NCBI GenBank assembly: GCA_044442745.1 | Contig: JBISJS010000001.1 | Location: 1 to 64,000, forward strand | Reading direction: 5' to 3' | Length of the DNA stretch: 64,000 nt | DNA from: Makana argininalis_A | GTDB lineage: Bacteria > Pseudomonadota > Gammaproteobacteria > Enterobacterales > Enterobacteriaceae | Shown here: piece after piece, positions 19,465 to 27,724 of the stretch | Layout of the letters: every line of letters starts with the position of its first letter | How positions within the stretch are numbered: position 1 is the stretch's first letter | Notes under the pieces: generated by a model | What the model saw: the letters and a program-made list of their open reading frames with translations, nothing else | Database searches by the model: none | What the model was told of the DNA's origin: nothing | Translations under genes and position numbers: made by a program

Positions 19465-19785
19465 ATGAAAAAAATACCTATATTAATTAATAATTGTTTA
19501 TATAAATTTAAAGATAAAAAAATAAATTTTTTAAATCAATTTTCAAAAAAATATTTTATTTTTTTGAAAATTGATTTTATTTTCAAAAAAATAATACCTA
19601 TTTATGTTCATAAATTATTTAAAATTTTAAATTTTAATAAAGGAATTATTATAATCGAAATTTTAAATTATAGTTCTAAAATTCATATTTTAAAAAAACA
19701 ATCTATCTTGCTAGATACAATTAAATATAATACATCTATTAATATTTATTATATTAAATTTAAAATAAATTTTAACTTATATTAA
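19465..19785 (+). CDS. Small DciA-like (DUF721) protein, probable
   Basis: A 106-residue basic protein. The last 55 residues follow the DUF721 pattern: a VHKLFKILNFNKGIIIIEI strand pair, then IHILKKQSILLDTI, then IYYIKFKIN. Members of this family, named DciA, interact with the DnaB replicative helicase and act as loaders in bacteria without DnaC. In many gammaproteobacteria the gene lies beside secA, as here, where it is divergent from it. The N-terminal half is not recognisable and is very lysine-rich. A 21-bp inverted repeat lies within the gene. The assignment is inference from pattern and position; it could instead be a decaying gene. Confidence 0.5.
   Translation: MKKIPILINNCLYKFKDKKINFLNQFSKKYFIFLKIDFIFKKIIPIYVHKLFKILNFNKGIIIIEILNYSSKIHILKKQSILLDTIKYNTSINIYYIKFKINFNLY
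19533..19577. repeat. 21-bp inverted repeat inside the DciA-like gene
   Basis: Bases 19533-19553 are the exact reverse complement of 19557-19577, with a 3-base loop. The repeat lies wholly within the coding frame and encodes roughly residues 24-38. A perfect hairpin inside a gene is unlike the others in the window, which lie at gene ends. Confidence 0.7.
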
Positions 19786-19948
19786 AAACAAATAAATAAA
19801 ATATAATTAAAATATTTGATAAATTTATTATCATTTAAATGTTTTAAAATAAATTTATAAAATTATTAAATAAATTAATTTTTTAATATTTTATTTTTTA
19901 AAAAATGATATTTAAATTTTATTTAGTAATGAAATTAAATAATAAAAA

Positions 19949-20851
19949 TTATATTTTTTCAATTACTCTTAGTATTGCGCTTCTAGATCTGTTATTATTT
20001 TTAATTTCTTTTTTCGAAGGTTTTATTTTTATAATTTTTTTAAATTTTATTTTATTTAAATATTTTTTTTTATTTTTTTTTGTAAATTTTTTAATAAATG
20101 TTTTAACTAATCTATGTTCTATAGAATGAAAACTAAGTATAGCTAATCTACCACCTATATTTAAAATATTAATTATATTTTTCAAAGATTTTGATATTTC
20201 TTCGATCTCATTATTAATATAAATTCTTATAGCTTGAAAAGTTTTAGTTGATGGATTTTTAAATTTTTTTTTTATAAAAATCACTTTATAAATTTTTTTA
20301 GAAAGATCTATTGTGTTTTTTAAAGGTTCATTTTTTTTTTTATTATAAATAGATTTTGCTATTTTTTTATAAAATTTTTCTTCACCATATGTTTTAAGAA
20401 CATATTCAATATCTTTAATATTAGTATTTAATAACCACTGGTATGCTGATACACCACATGTATTATTCATTCTCATATCTAAAGGGCCTTTCTTTATAAA
20501 AGAAAAGCCACGTTTAGGATTATCTAACTGTAAAGATGATATTCCTAAATCATATATTATTCCGTTTATTTTACCTATTAAATTTAATTTAGAAATAAAA
20601 TAATATATTTGAGAAAAATTTCCATGGATGATTTTAAATCTTTTATCTACCAATAATAAAGCTTTTTTAATCGAATTAGGATCTCTATCTATAGAAATAA
20701 GATTACCATATCTATTTAATTTTTTTAAAATCAAATTAGAATGACCACCATTACCAAATGTACAATCTATATAAATACCATTTGGTTTAATGTTTAAATT
20801 CTTAATTGATTCTTTTAATAAAACACTTTTATGTAAATATTTTTTATTCAT
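19949..20851 (-). CDS. rsmH: 16S rRNA m4C1402 methyltransferase RsmH (MraW)
   Basis: RsmH N4-methylates C1402 in the decoding centre of 16S rRNA. The 300 residues (E. coli 313) start with HKSVLLKE and carry the SAM motif DCTFGNGGHS near residue 30. DRDP, DLGISSLQLD, RGFSF and LDMRM follow, and LSFHSIEHR-VK near the C-terminus is kept. In E. coli it heads the mra/fts division cluster (rsmH-ftsL-ftsI). Here no division gene adjoins it. It is convergent with the DciA-like gene across 163 bases that hold nothing recognisable. Confidence 0.94.
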   Translation of the reverse strand: MNKKYLHKSVLLKESIKNLNIKPNGIYIDCTFGNGGHSNLILKKLNRYGNLISIDRDPNSIKKALLLVDKRFKIIHGNFSQIYYFISKLNLIGKINGIIYDLGISSLQLDNPKRGFSFIKKGPLDMRMNNTCGVSAYQWLLNTNIKDIEYVLKTYGEEKFYKKIAKSIYNKKKNEPLKNTIDLSKKIYKVIFIKKKFKNPSTKTFQAIRIYINNEIEEISKSLKNIINILNIGGRLAILSFHSIEHRLVKTFIKKFTKKNKKKYLNKIKFKKIIKIKPSKKEIKNNNRSRSAILRVIEKI

Positions 20852-20948
20852 ATTGTATAAATAATTTTATATTACCATTTTAAATTAAAATAATTTTTAA
20901 AAAAATATAATTAACTGAATTTATTATATTTAATAATAAACAATTTAG

Positions 20949-21511
20949 TTATTTAAATAAATTGCATTTAAATATTAAATACATAATATTTCCTGTTATT
21001 TTTTTTTTATATATAAACCAATTATTAGGAATAAAACTAAATAAATTTTCTTTTCTAGATTCAATATATATTAATGAATTATAATTAATCCATGAATTTT
21101 TAATTAATAGATAAATTGTTTTAAAAATTAAATTTTTTGAAAAAGGCGGATCAATATATACTATATCAAATAAATTTTTTTTTTTTTCAACCATACAATT
21201 GTATTTGTATTAATTAATATTGCATTATTTATTTTAAATCTTTTTAAATTATTTTTTAATTCTAAAGTTGTTTTTTTATTTTTTTCTAAAAATGTAACAC
21301 TATTAGATCCTCTAGAAATAGATTCAAAACCTAATGATCCACTTCCTGCAAAACAATCTAAACATTTTGATCCAACAATTATATTAGATATCCAGTTAAA
21401 TAATGTTTTTTTAATAAGATTTTTTGTAGGTCTTAAATTAGATTTTAAATTAAAAATTATTTTTTTATTTTTTAAATATCCACTTGTAATATTAATTTTA
21501 ATTTTATACAT
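20949..21511 (-). pseudogene. rsmD: 16S rRNA m2G966 methyltransferase RsmD, frameshifted at an A13 tract
   Basis: RsmD N2-methylates G966 of 16S rRNA. The gene is read in two frames. The first (21161-21511) holds the N-terminus, RPT, FNW and the SAM motif CLDCFAGSGSLG, and ends in a TAG just after the tract. The second (20949-21194) holds the catalytic IDPPF motif and the rest. Both meet at a run of 13 A in the mRNA (bases 21175-21187). One extra A (14) would join them into a 187-residue protein, near the E. coli 198. All catalytic motifs are intact, so the gene may still work through transcriptional slippage. Start ATG 21511 fits the family; the frame upstream of it runs into a palindrome. 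Confidence 0.85.
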
Positions 21512-21552
21512 ATTTATATTTTTAATTTTATTTTTTATAATTATATTTAAAT

Positions 21553-21612
21553 TTAAATATATTTTTAACAAATATATTTAATATTAAATATATTTGTTAA
21601 AAATATATTTAA
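21553..21612. repeat. 60-bp perfect palindrome between rsmD and rpoH
   Basis: Bases 21553-21582 and 21583-21612 are exact reverse complements with no spacer. The palindrome lies in the divergent gap between rsmD and rpoH, 41 bases upstream of the rsmD start. In E. coli ftsY, ftsE and ftsX occupy this gap, so it marks a site of gene loss. Because both genes point away from it, it is not a simple 3'-end terminator of either. Confidence 0.75.
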
Positions 21613-21685
21613 TATATTTTTTAATATATCAAATTTTAAATAAATTAAATTTATTAATAAATTAGTAATTTTTTAATTATTAATG

Positions 21686-21775
21686 TTTATGAATAAAATA
21701 TTATATTCATAAATTTATATTGTTATTATTAAATTAAATTTAATTAAAAAATCAATATTTAATATATTAAATATT
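21686..21775 (+). promoter_or_regulatory. Two hairpins in the presumed rpoH leader
   Basis: A 10-bp inverted repeat (21686-21695 with 21704-21713) and a 22-bp perfect palindrome (21754-21775) lie between the 60-bp palindrome and rpoH. The second ends about 15 bases before the AGG of the rpoH ribosome site (21791-21793). Translation of rpoH in E. coli is controlled by mRNA structure melting with heat, but that structure involves the coding region. A regulatory role here is only a guess. Confidence 0.35.
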
Positions 21776-21799
21776 ATTTATTTTTAAAAAAGGTTATAA

Positions 21800-22672
21800 A
21801 TGATAAAAACTATAAATAAATTTTATTATTTTAATAAAAATTTAAAATCATATCTTAAAATAGCAAGTTTTTATCCTATTTTAACTGAAAAAGAAGAAAA
21901 ATATTTTACAAAAAAGTTTTATTATAATGGAGATTTAGAATCTGCTAAAAATTTAATCTTATCACATATAAGATTTGTTATTAAAATTGCTAGAAATTAT
22001 TTAGGATATGGTATTAGTCAATATGATCTTATACAAGAAGGAAATATAGGACTTATGAAAGCAGTAAGGAGATTTAATCCTAATGTCGGTGTTCGTTTAA
22101 TTTCATTTGCAATTCATTGGATTAAAGCAGAAATACATGAATATGTTATTAATAATTGGCGTATTGTAAAAGTAGCAACCACAAAATCACAAAAAAAATT
22201 ATTTTTTAATTTACGTAAAAATAAAAAAAATTTAGAATGGTTTAATAAAAATGAAATAAAAATAATATCTAAAAAACTAGATGTTAAAATTAAAGATGTA
22301 ATTGAAATGGAATCACGTATGTCAGCAAAAGATATTACATTTGATCCTATTTATATAAATGTTGAAAATAATTATAAAGAAATTAATTCATTAAATCCAA
22401 TTATTTATCATTATGATAAAAAATCTAATTTTGTTAATTCTTTAATTAAACACAAATGTTATAAAATTACTTTTAATAAAATTAATATTGCATTAAGTAT
22501 TTTAGATAAAAGAAGTCAAGATATTATTAAATCTAGATGGTTAAACGATAATAACAAAACCACTTTACAGAAATTAGCACATAAATATGGAATTTCAGCT
22601 GAAAGAATTCGTCAATTAGAAAAACGTGCAATGAAAAAAATGAAAGAATCAATATTAGATAGTAAAATTTAA
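21800..22672 (+). CDS. rpoH: RNA polymerase sigma-32 factor RpoH
   Basis: RpoH directs RNA polymerase to heat-shock promoters. The 290 residues (E. coli 284) show region 2 (LILSHIRFVIKIARNY, DLIQEGNIGLMKAV, SFAIHWIKAEI). They also show the sigma-32-specific RpoH box KKLFFNLRK near residue 133 and the region 4 helix-turn-helix with GISAERIRQLEKRA. A good ribosome site (AAGGT) precedes ATG 21800. A matching sigma-32 promoter is seen before dnaK in this window, so the regulon is at least partly alive. The gene is convergent with rplQ, only 19 bases apart. Confidence 0.95.
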   Translation: MIKTINKFYYFNKNLKSYLKIASFYPILTEKEEKYFTKKFYYNGDLESAKNLILSHIRFVIKIARNYLGYGISQYDLIQEGNIGLMKAVRRFNPNVGVRLISFAIHWIKAEIHEYVINNWRIVKVATTKSQKKLFFNLRKNKKNLEWFNKNEIKIISKKLDVKIKDVIEMESRMSAKDITFDPIYINVENNYKEINSLNPIIYHYDKKSNFVNSLIKHKCYKITFNKINIALSILDKRSQDIIKSRWLNDNNKTTLQKLAHKYGISAERIRQLEKRAMKKMKESILDSKI

Positions 22673-22691
22673 TCATTTTTAAAAAATTAAA

Positions 22692-23057
22692 TTATTTTAA
22701 TTTACGATTTAAAATTTCAATATATGACATTTTAGCATTATCTCCTTTTCTAAATCCACATTTATAAATTCTAGTATAACCTCCTTTATAATTTATAATA
22801 CGTGGACCTATTTCATTAAATAACTTAGCAACAATTTTATTATTTCTTAATTTTGAAAATACATTTCTTCTTTGTACCATACTGTCTTTTTTAGCAATAT
22901 TAATTATTGGTTCAATATATCTTCTCAATTCTTTTGCTTTATTTAATGTTGTTTTAATTATTTCAAATTCTATTAATGAATTAGACATATTTTTAAACAT
23001 AGCATTTCTGTGACTAACATTTCTATTTAATTTTTTTCCTTTTTTTAAATGTCTCAC
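22692..23057 (-). CDS. rplQ: 50S ribosomal protein L17
   Basis: L17 is a structural protein of the large subunit near the exit tunnel. The 121 residues (E. coli 127) keep the N-terminal MRHLKKGKKLNR and the block HRNAMFKNMSNSLIE. The end NAKMSYIEI is also present. It is the last gene of the alpha operon (rpsM, rpsK, rpsD, rpoA, rplQ) in E. coli order, 31 bases after rpoA. The short 3' spacer to rpoH has no strong terminator hairpin, so antisense read-through between the two is possible. Confidence 0.96.
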   Translation of the reverse strand: MRHLKKGKKLNRNVSHRNAMFKNMSNSLIEFEIIKTTLNKAKELRRYIEPIINIAKKDSMVQRRNVFSKLRNNKIVAKLFNEIGPRIINYKGGYTRIYKCGFRKGDNAKMSYIEILNRKLK

Positions 23058-23088
23058 TTTATATTATCCTTGTTAAAAATATTAATAA

Positions 23089-24078
23089 TTAATTATTTTT
23101 TTTAATTAAATTAATTGACCAATTATCTAAAATCATTCCTAATGATAAACCACGAGATAAAAGAACATTTTTAATTTCAGTAAGTGATTTTTTACCTAAA
23201 TTTGGAGTTTTTAATAATTCCATTTCTGTACGTTGTACTAATTCACCTATATATCTAATAGATTCTGCTTTTAAACAATTAGAAGATCGAACTGTAAGTT
23301 CTAAATCATCTACTAATTTAAGAAATATAGGATCCAATTTTGGTGTTTTTTCTTTTAATTTATTCTCATTCATATTATTTAAATTTATAAAATATTTTAA
23401 TTGACTATATAATAATGTAGCGGCTTTTTTTATAGCTTTTTCAGGTTGAATTGTACCATTTGTTTCTATTTCGATAATAAGTTTATCTAGATTTGTTCTG
23501 TGATTTAAATGTATTGTTTCTACATTATATGATATACGTTCTATAGGATTATAACATGCATCTATCAGTATTCTACCTATAGGTCGATTATTTTCTATAT
23601 TTATTCTACTATAAGCAGGTATATAACCTATACCTTTTTGAACTTTAATTCTCATATTAATATGTGAATCAATATCAGTTAAATTACATATTACATGATT
23701 AGGATTTATTATTTTTACGTTAGCATCATGTATGATATCAGATGCTTTAACTTTTATAATTCCAGATTTGTTTAATGTTAAATTAATTTCATTTTTATGA
23801 TATATTTTTATTGCTAATTTTTTTAAATTTAAAATAATTTCTAAAATATCTTCTTTTATGCCTTTTTTGGTACTAAATTCATGTAATACACCATCAATTT
23901 CAACTTCTGTAACACAACAACCAGGTATTGATGATAAAAGAATTCTACGTAATGCATTACCTAAAGTATGTCCAAATCCACGTTCTAATGGTTCTAATAT
24001 TATTTTTGCATGTGTTGGACTAAATTTTTTAATTTCTACTATTTGAGGTTTTATTTTTTTTTTATTATATTTATTCAT
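23089..24078 (-). CDS. rpoA: RNA polymerase alpha subunit
   Basis: RpoA nucleates polymerase assembly and, through its C-terminal domain, contacts UP elements and activators. The length of 329 residues equals E. coli. The N-terminal domain has EPLERGFGHTLGNALRRILL. The C-terminal domain keeps RSSNCLKAE with the DNA-binding arginine (E. coli Arg265), and TPNLGKKSLTEIK. It sits between rpsD and rplQ in the alpha operon. The intact alpha-CTD contrasts with NusA, which here has lost the repeats that bind it. Confidence 0.97.
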   Translation of the reverse strand: MNKYNKKKIKPQIVEIKKFSPTHAKIILEPLERGFGHTLGNALRRILLSSIPGCCVTEVEIDGVLHEFSTKKGIKEDILEIILNLKKLAIKIYHKNEINLTLNKSGIIKVKASDIIHDANVKIINPNHVICNLTDIDSHINMRIKVQKGIGYIPAYSRINIENNRPIGRILIDACYNPIERISYNVETIHLNHRTNLDKLIIEIETNGTIQPEKAIKKAATLLYSQLKYFINLNNMNENKLKEKTPKLDPIFLKLVDDLELTVRSSNCLKAESIRYIGELVQRTEMELLKTPNLGKKSLTEIKNVLLSRGLSLGMILDNWSINLIKKNN

Positions 24079-24103
24079 TATTTATCACTTATTAATAATT
24101 AAT

Positions 24104-24727
24104 TTATTTTGAATATAATTCTACTATTAATTGTTCATTAATATCTTTATATAAAAGATTACGTTCTGGTATAAATTTAAGTATACCTTGCATTTTATTA
24201 GTATCAACTTCTATCCAACTTATTTTTTCTCTATTATTTTCAGATAATTCTAATGATAATTTTATACGTAATTGATTTTTAGATGTATCTTTTATACCTA
24301 TAATGTCATTTATTTTTACTTGATATGATGCAATATTAACAATATTTTTGTTTACTGTAATTGATTTATGGTTAACTAATTGTCTAGATTCTGATCTTGT
24401 TGATCCAAATCCCATCCTATAAACTATATTATCTAATCTTAATTCTAGTAATTTAAGTAAATTTTCACCTGTATTTCCTTTCAATTTGATAGATTTATAG
24501 TAATAATTACGGAATTGACGTTCTAATATTCCATATATTCGTTTTACTTTTTGTTTTTCTCTTAATTGAATTCCATAATCAGATAGTCTATTTTTTTTTT
24601 TTACAAAATTACCTGGAAATTTTTCTATTTTGCATTTTGATTCTATAGAGCGACATCCAGATTTTAAAAATAAATCAATACCTTCTCGACGACTTAATTT
24701 AAGTTTAGGTCCTATATATTTAGACAT
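24104..24727 (-). CDS. rpsD: 30S ribosomal protein S4
   Basis: S4 starts 30S assembly by binding the 5' domain of 16S rRNA, and in E. coli represses the alpha operon by binding its mRNA leader. The 207 residues (E. coli 206) contain KLSRREGIDL, YGIQLREKQKVKRIYG, the S4 RNA-binding domain LELRLDNIVYRMGF and TRSESRQLVNHKSI. It is the third gene of the alpha operon, 25 bases before rpoA. Whether autorepression survives cannot be judged, because no leader pseudoknot is recognisable ahead of rpsM. Confidence 0.97.
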   Translation of the reverse strand: MSKYIGPKLKLSRREGIDLFLKSGCRSIESKCKIEKFPGNFVKKKNRLSDYGIQLREKQKVKRIYGILERQFRNYYYKSIKLKGNTGENLLKLLELRLDNIVYRMGFGSTRSESRQLVNHKSITVNKNIVNIASYQVKINDIIGIKDTSKNQLRIKLSLELSENNREKISWIEVDTNKMQGILKFIPERNLLYKDINEQLIVELYSK

Positions 24728-24753
24728 AATATTATCCTTTAATATAAATAAAT

Positions 24754-25143
24754 TTATACCCTTCTTTTTTTAGGCGGACGACATCCATTATGTGGTATTG
24801 GTGTTACATCAATAATATTAGTGATATTAAATCCTGCATTATTTAGTGCTCTTATACTTGATTCTCTTCCGGGACCTGGTCCTTTAATCATTACTTTTAT
24901 ATTTTTAATTCCGTATTCTTTAATTTTTTCAGAACATTTTTCAGCTGCAACTTGAGCTGCAAAAGGAGTTGATTTTTTAGAACCACGAAAACCACAGCAT
25001 CCAGCAGTTGACCAACCTAAAGAATTACCATTAATATCAGTAATAGTTACTATAGTATTATTAAAAGATGAATGAATATAAACTATTCCATCAAGAATTT
25101 GTTTTTTATTTTTTTTACGTAATTTGTTTTTTTTATTAATCAT
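24754..25143 (-). CDS. rpsK: 30S ribosomal protein S11
   Basis: S11 lies on the platform of the small subunit near the mRNA exit. The 129 residues equal E. coli. The family blocks HSSFNNTIVTITD, GFRGSKKSTPFAAQ, GPGPGRESSIRAL and DVTPIPHNGCRPPKKRRV are intact. It follows rpsM by 19 bases and precedes rpsD by 26 in the alpha operon. Conservation is very high despite the A/T bias. Confidence 0.97.
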   Translation of the reverse strand: MINKKNKLRKKNKKQILDGIVYIHSSFNNTIVTITDINGNSLGWSTAGCCGFRGSKKSTPFAAQVAAEKCSEKIKEYGIKNIKVMIKGPGPGRESSIRALNNAGFNITNIIDVTPIPHNGCRPPKKRRV

Positions 25144-25162
25144 GTTTTAAATTTCTCCTAAA

Positions 25163-25519
25163 TTATTTTTTAATAGGTTTACGTGGACCTTTACATGTCC
25201 TAGCATTTGTTTTTGTTCGTTGACCCCTTACTGGAAGTTTTTTACGATGTCTTAAACCTCTATAGCTTGAAAAATCTATTAATCTTTTAATACTTATATT
25301 TATTTCACGTCTAAGATCTCCTTCTATTATAAATTTAGATATTGATTTATTCAAATTTCTTATACATTGATTAGATAATTGACAAATATTAATATTTTCA
25401 GGAACAGATGAAATAAAACAAATATATTTAGATCTTGATTTTCCAATACCGTAAATTGATGTTAGTGCAATTACAGTATTTTTATTTTCAGGAAGATTTA
25501 TACCCGCTATACGTATCAA
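25163..25519 (-). CDS. rpsM: 30S ribosomal protein S13
   Basis: S13 is in the small-subunit head and makes bridges to the large subunit and contacts tRNA. The 118 residues match E. coli (118). The protein starts MIRIAGINLPENK, contains TSIYGIGKSRS, and ends with the basic tail LPVRGQRTKTNARTCKGPRKP. It is the first gene of the alpha operon and lies 84 bases after rpmJ. Confidence 0.97.
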   Translation of the reverse strand: MIRIAGINLPENKNTVIALTSIYGIGKSRSKYICFISSVPENINICQLSNQCIRNLNKSISKFIIEGDLRREINISIKRLIDFSSYRGLRHRKKLPVRGQRTKTNARTCKGPRKPIKK

Positions 25520-25603
25520 TATATTTCTCCAATTTGTTAAAATTAAAATATTTATATTAAAAAATTTATATATTTACTTGATTTATTTTTAAATCCAATT
25601 TTT

Positions 25604-25720
25604 TTACCCTTGACGTTGTTTATGTTTAGAATATACATTACATATTATTCTAATAACTCTCTTTCTTTTTACAATTTTACAATTTCTACATAATTTTTTA
25701 ACTGAAGTACGAACTTTCAT
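25604..25720 (-). CDS. rpmJ: 50S ribosomal protein L36
   Basis: L36 is a 38-residue zinc-ribbon protein of the large subunit. Reading the minus strand from ATG 25720 gives MKVRTSVKKLCRNCKIVKRK, then a basic tail ending KHKQRQG, the same size as E. coli L36 and its closest paralogue form. The zinc ligands are visible as CRNC near residues 11-14, a third Cys near residue 27 and His near residue 33. The gene lies between secY and rpsM, the E. coli position at the end of the spc operon. Confidence 0.95.
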   Translation of the reverse strand: MKVRTSVKKLCRNCKIVKRKRVIRIICNVYSKHKQRQG

Positions 25721-25758
25721 TTTATTCTCTTTTTTAAATTATTAATTTTTTTGAAATA

Positions 25759-27090
25759 TTATAATATTTGGTTAGGTTTTAATTTTTTTATTATTTTTCT
25801 ATATTTACCAGACATCATAATTGTATTTATTTGATTTATAAAATCTATTATAAAAACAACTAAAATTAATAAAGATGTACCACTAAAATTAATTTTAAAA
25901 TTAATTATTTTATTTATAATTTCCATAACTAAACAAATAAAAGTAATATATATTGATCCTAATAATGTAATTTTATTATATATTTTAAATATATATTTTT
26001 CTGTGTTTGGACCTGGTCTTATACCTTTTATAAAAGCTCCTGATTTTTTTAGATTATCTGATATTTCTTTGATATCAAATACAATTTTTGAATAAAAAAA
26101 ACAAAAAAATTTAATAATATAAAAATATATTATTGTATAAGTTATATTTCCAGGTTTGAAATATTTTAATATTAAATTAATAAAATTTAATTTATATTGA
26201 TTTTTAACCCATGTGATTATTGTTACAATAATAGTAATTAAATTAGAAGAAAAAACAGCAGTAACAACACCATTCATATTTATTTTTAATGGTAAGTATG
26301 TATTTTTAGTTGAAAAAAATTTTCTTCCTTGATGATTTGGATAATTAATTAATATTCGTCTTTGACCGCTTTCAATTAATACTATTATAAAAATAATAAA
26401 AAAAATTAACAATATCATCATAATAAACATTTTATATGTAATATAACCTTTAGAAATTTTATTTATTATTTTAATCGTTAAAATATAAAATTCAGATATT
26501 ATTCCCGTAACAATTATAACTGAAATACCATTACCTATACCTTTTTTAGTTATTTTATTTCCAATCCAAATTAATAACATAGTTCCTAATGTTAAACTTA
26601 TTATTGTAGTAATCAAAAACATAAAATACATTGAACTTGTTATATATTTATTTTTTTTATATAAATTATTAAAACCAATAGCTGTTATTAATGATTGAAT
26701 TATAGATATAATAAAAGTTCCATATATTGTATATGTATTTATTTTTTTTTTATTATTGTTAAAATCTATTTTATTTAATAAAAAATTTTTTTTTAATTTT
26801 GTTAAAAATTGAATAATCATTGATGATGAAATATATGGCATAATACCTAAAGAAAATATAGAAGCATTATTTAAAGAACCACCTGAAAATATATTAAATA
26901 TATTAATTATTAAATTATTATTGTTATTATTTATTAAATCTCTAAATATATTAATATTTATAAAAGGAATTGGAATAAAAGAACCTATTTTTAAAATAAT
27001 TAGAGATAAAATAGCAAACATAATTCTTTTTTTTAATTCATTAAAACCTATTTGAGAATTTATAGATTTCAAATTTATTTTTTGATACAT
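25759..27090 (-). CDS. secY: Protein translocase channel subunit SecY
   Basis: SecY forms the protein-conducting channel of the inner membrane, working with SecA (16848-19331). The 443 residues equal E. coli and about ten hydrophobic segments are visible. Conserved parts include the N-terminal ELKKRIMFAI, the plug region FSGGSLNNASIFSLGIMPYI, GNGISVIIVTGI, YPNHQGR-like cytoplasmic loop and RPGPNTEKY. It follows rplO by 7 bases in the spc operon. secE is not in the window, and secG is missing from its usual place near ftsH. Confidence 0.96.
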   Translation of the reverse strand: MYQKINLKSINSQIGFNELKKRIMFAILSLIILKIGSFIPIPFININIFRDLINNNNNNLIINIFNIFSGGSLNNASIFSLGIMPYISSSMIIQFLTKLKKNFLLNKIDFNNNKKKINTYTIYGTFIISIIQSLITAIGFNNLYKKNKYITSSMYFMFLITTIISLTLGTMLLIWIGNKITKKGIGNGISVIIVTGIISEFYILTIKIINKISKGYITYKMFIMMILLIFFIIFIIVLIESGQRRILINYPNHQGRKFFSTKNTYLPLKINMNGVVTAVFSSNLITIIVTIITWVKNQYKLNFINLILKYFKPGNITYTIIYFYIIKFFCFFYSKIVFDIKEISDNLKKSGAFIKGIRPGPNTEKYIFKIYNKITLLGSIYITFICLVMEIINKIINFKINFSGTSLLILVVFIIDFINQINTIMMSGKYRKIIKKLKPNQIL

Positions 27091-27097
27091 ATTTTAA

Positions 27098-27532
27098 TTA
27101 TTCCTCAATTTTGCCACCATGAAATTCTATTATTTTTTTAGCTCCTTTGCTTACACTGATGCCATTAACTGTAATAGGTCTATTTATTTGTCCAGAATTT
27201 ATAATTTTAACAAATTTTATATTTTTTTTAATAATTTTTTTATTTTTTAAAACATTAATATTTATTAAATTATTTTTAATATATAATAAATCTGACAATT
27301 TTATTTCTATATGAAAAATAGATTTTAAAGATTTAAAACCAAATTTAGGTATTCTACGATGCAAAGGCATTTGACCTCCTTCAAAACATCTTTTTAAATA
27401 TTTACCAGAGCGTGATTTTTGACCTTTATGTCCTCTACCACAAGTTTTACCTAATCCAGAACCTATACCTCTTCCTACTCTTTTAGATGTTTTTTTTGAT
27501 CTTTTAGATAAATACAAATTATTTAAATACAT
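27098..27532 (-). CDS. rplO: 50S ribosomal protein L15
   Basis: L15 binds 23S rRNA and helps late large-subunit assembly. The 144 residues equal E. coli. The glycine- and basic-rich N-terminal arm (RVGRGIGSGLGKTCGRGHKG, then KSRSG) and FEGGQMPLHRRIPK are present, as is the C-terminal GAKKIIEFHGG. It overlaps no neighbour: rpmD lies 6 bases upstream and secY 7 bases downstream, as in the E. coli spc operon. Confidence 0.96.
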   Translation of the reverse strand: MYLNNLYLSKRSKKTSKRVGRGIGSGLGKTCGRGHKGQKSRSGKYLKRCFEGGQMPLHRRIPKFGFKSLKSIFHIEIKLSDLLYIKNNLININVLKNKKIIKKNIKFVKIINSGQINRPITVNGISVSKGAKKIIEFHGGKIEE

Positions 27533-27538
27533 ATATTA

Positions 27539-27718
27539 TTACTCTATATTAACTATATAATAAATTAATTTAATCATTCCTATTATTGAAGGAACATGGT
27601 TTCTTTTTACTGTATGACCAATATAACGCAAACCTAATCCTTTTAAAGTTAATTTATGTTTAGGAATAATTCCTATTGCACTACGTATTTGAGTTATTTT
27701 AATTTTTTTTTTATACAT
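27539..27718 (-). CDS. rpmD: 50S ribosomal protein L30
   Basis: L30 is a 59-residue large-subunit protein, the same size as in E. coli. Reading the minus strand from ATG 27718 gives KKIKITQIRSAIG, then KHKLTLKGLGLRYIGHTV, the family core, and PSIIGMIK. It lies exactly between rpsE (6 bases away) and rplO (6 bases), its spc operon place. Confidence 0.95.
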   Translation of the reverse strand: MYKKKIKITQIRSAIGIIPKHKLTLKGLGLRYIGHTVKRNHVPSIIGMIKLIYYIVNIE

Positions 27719-27724
27719 AATTAA

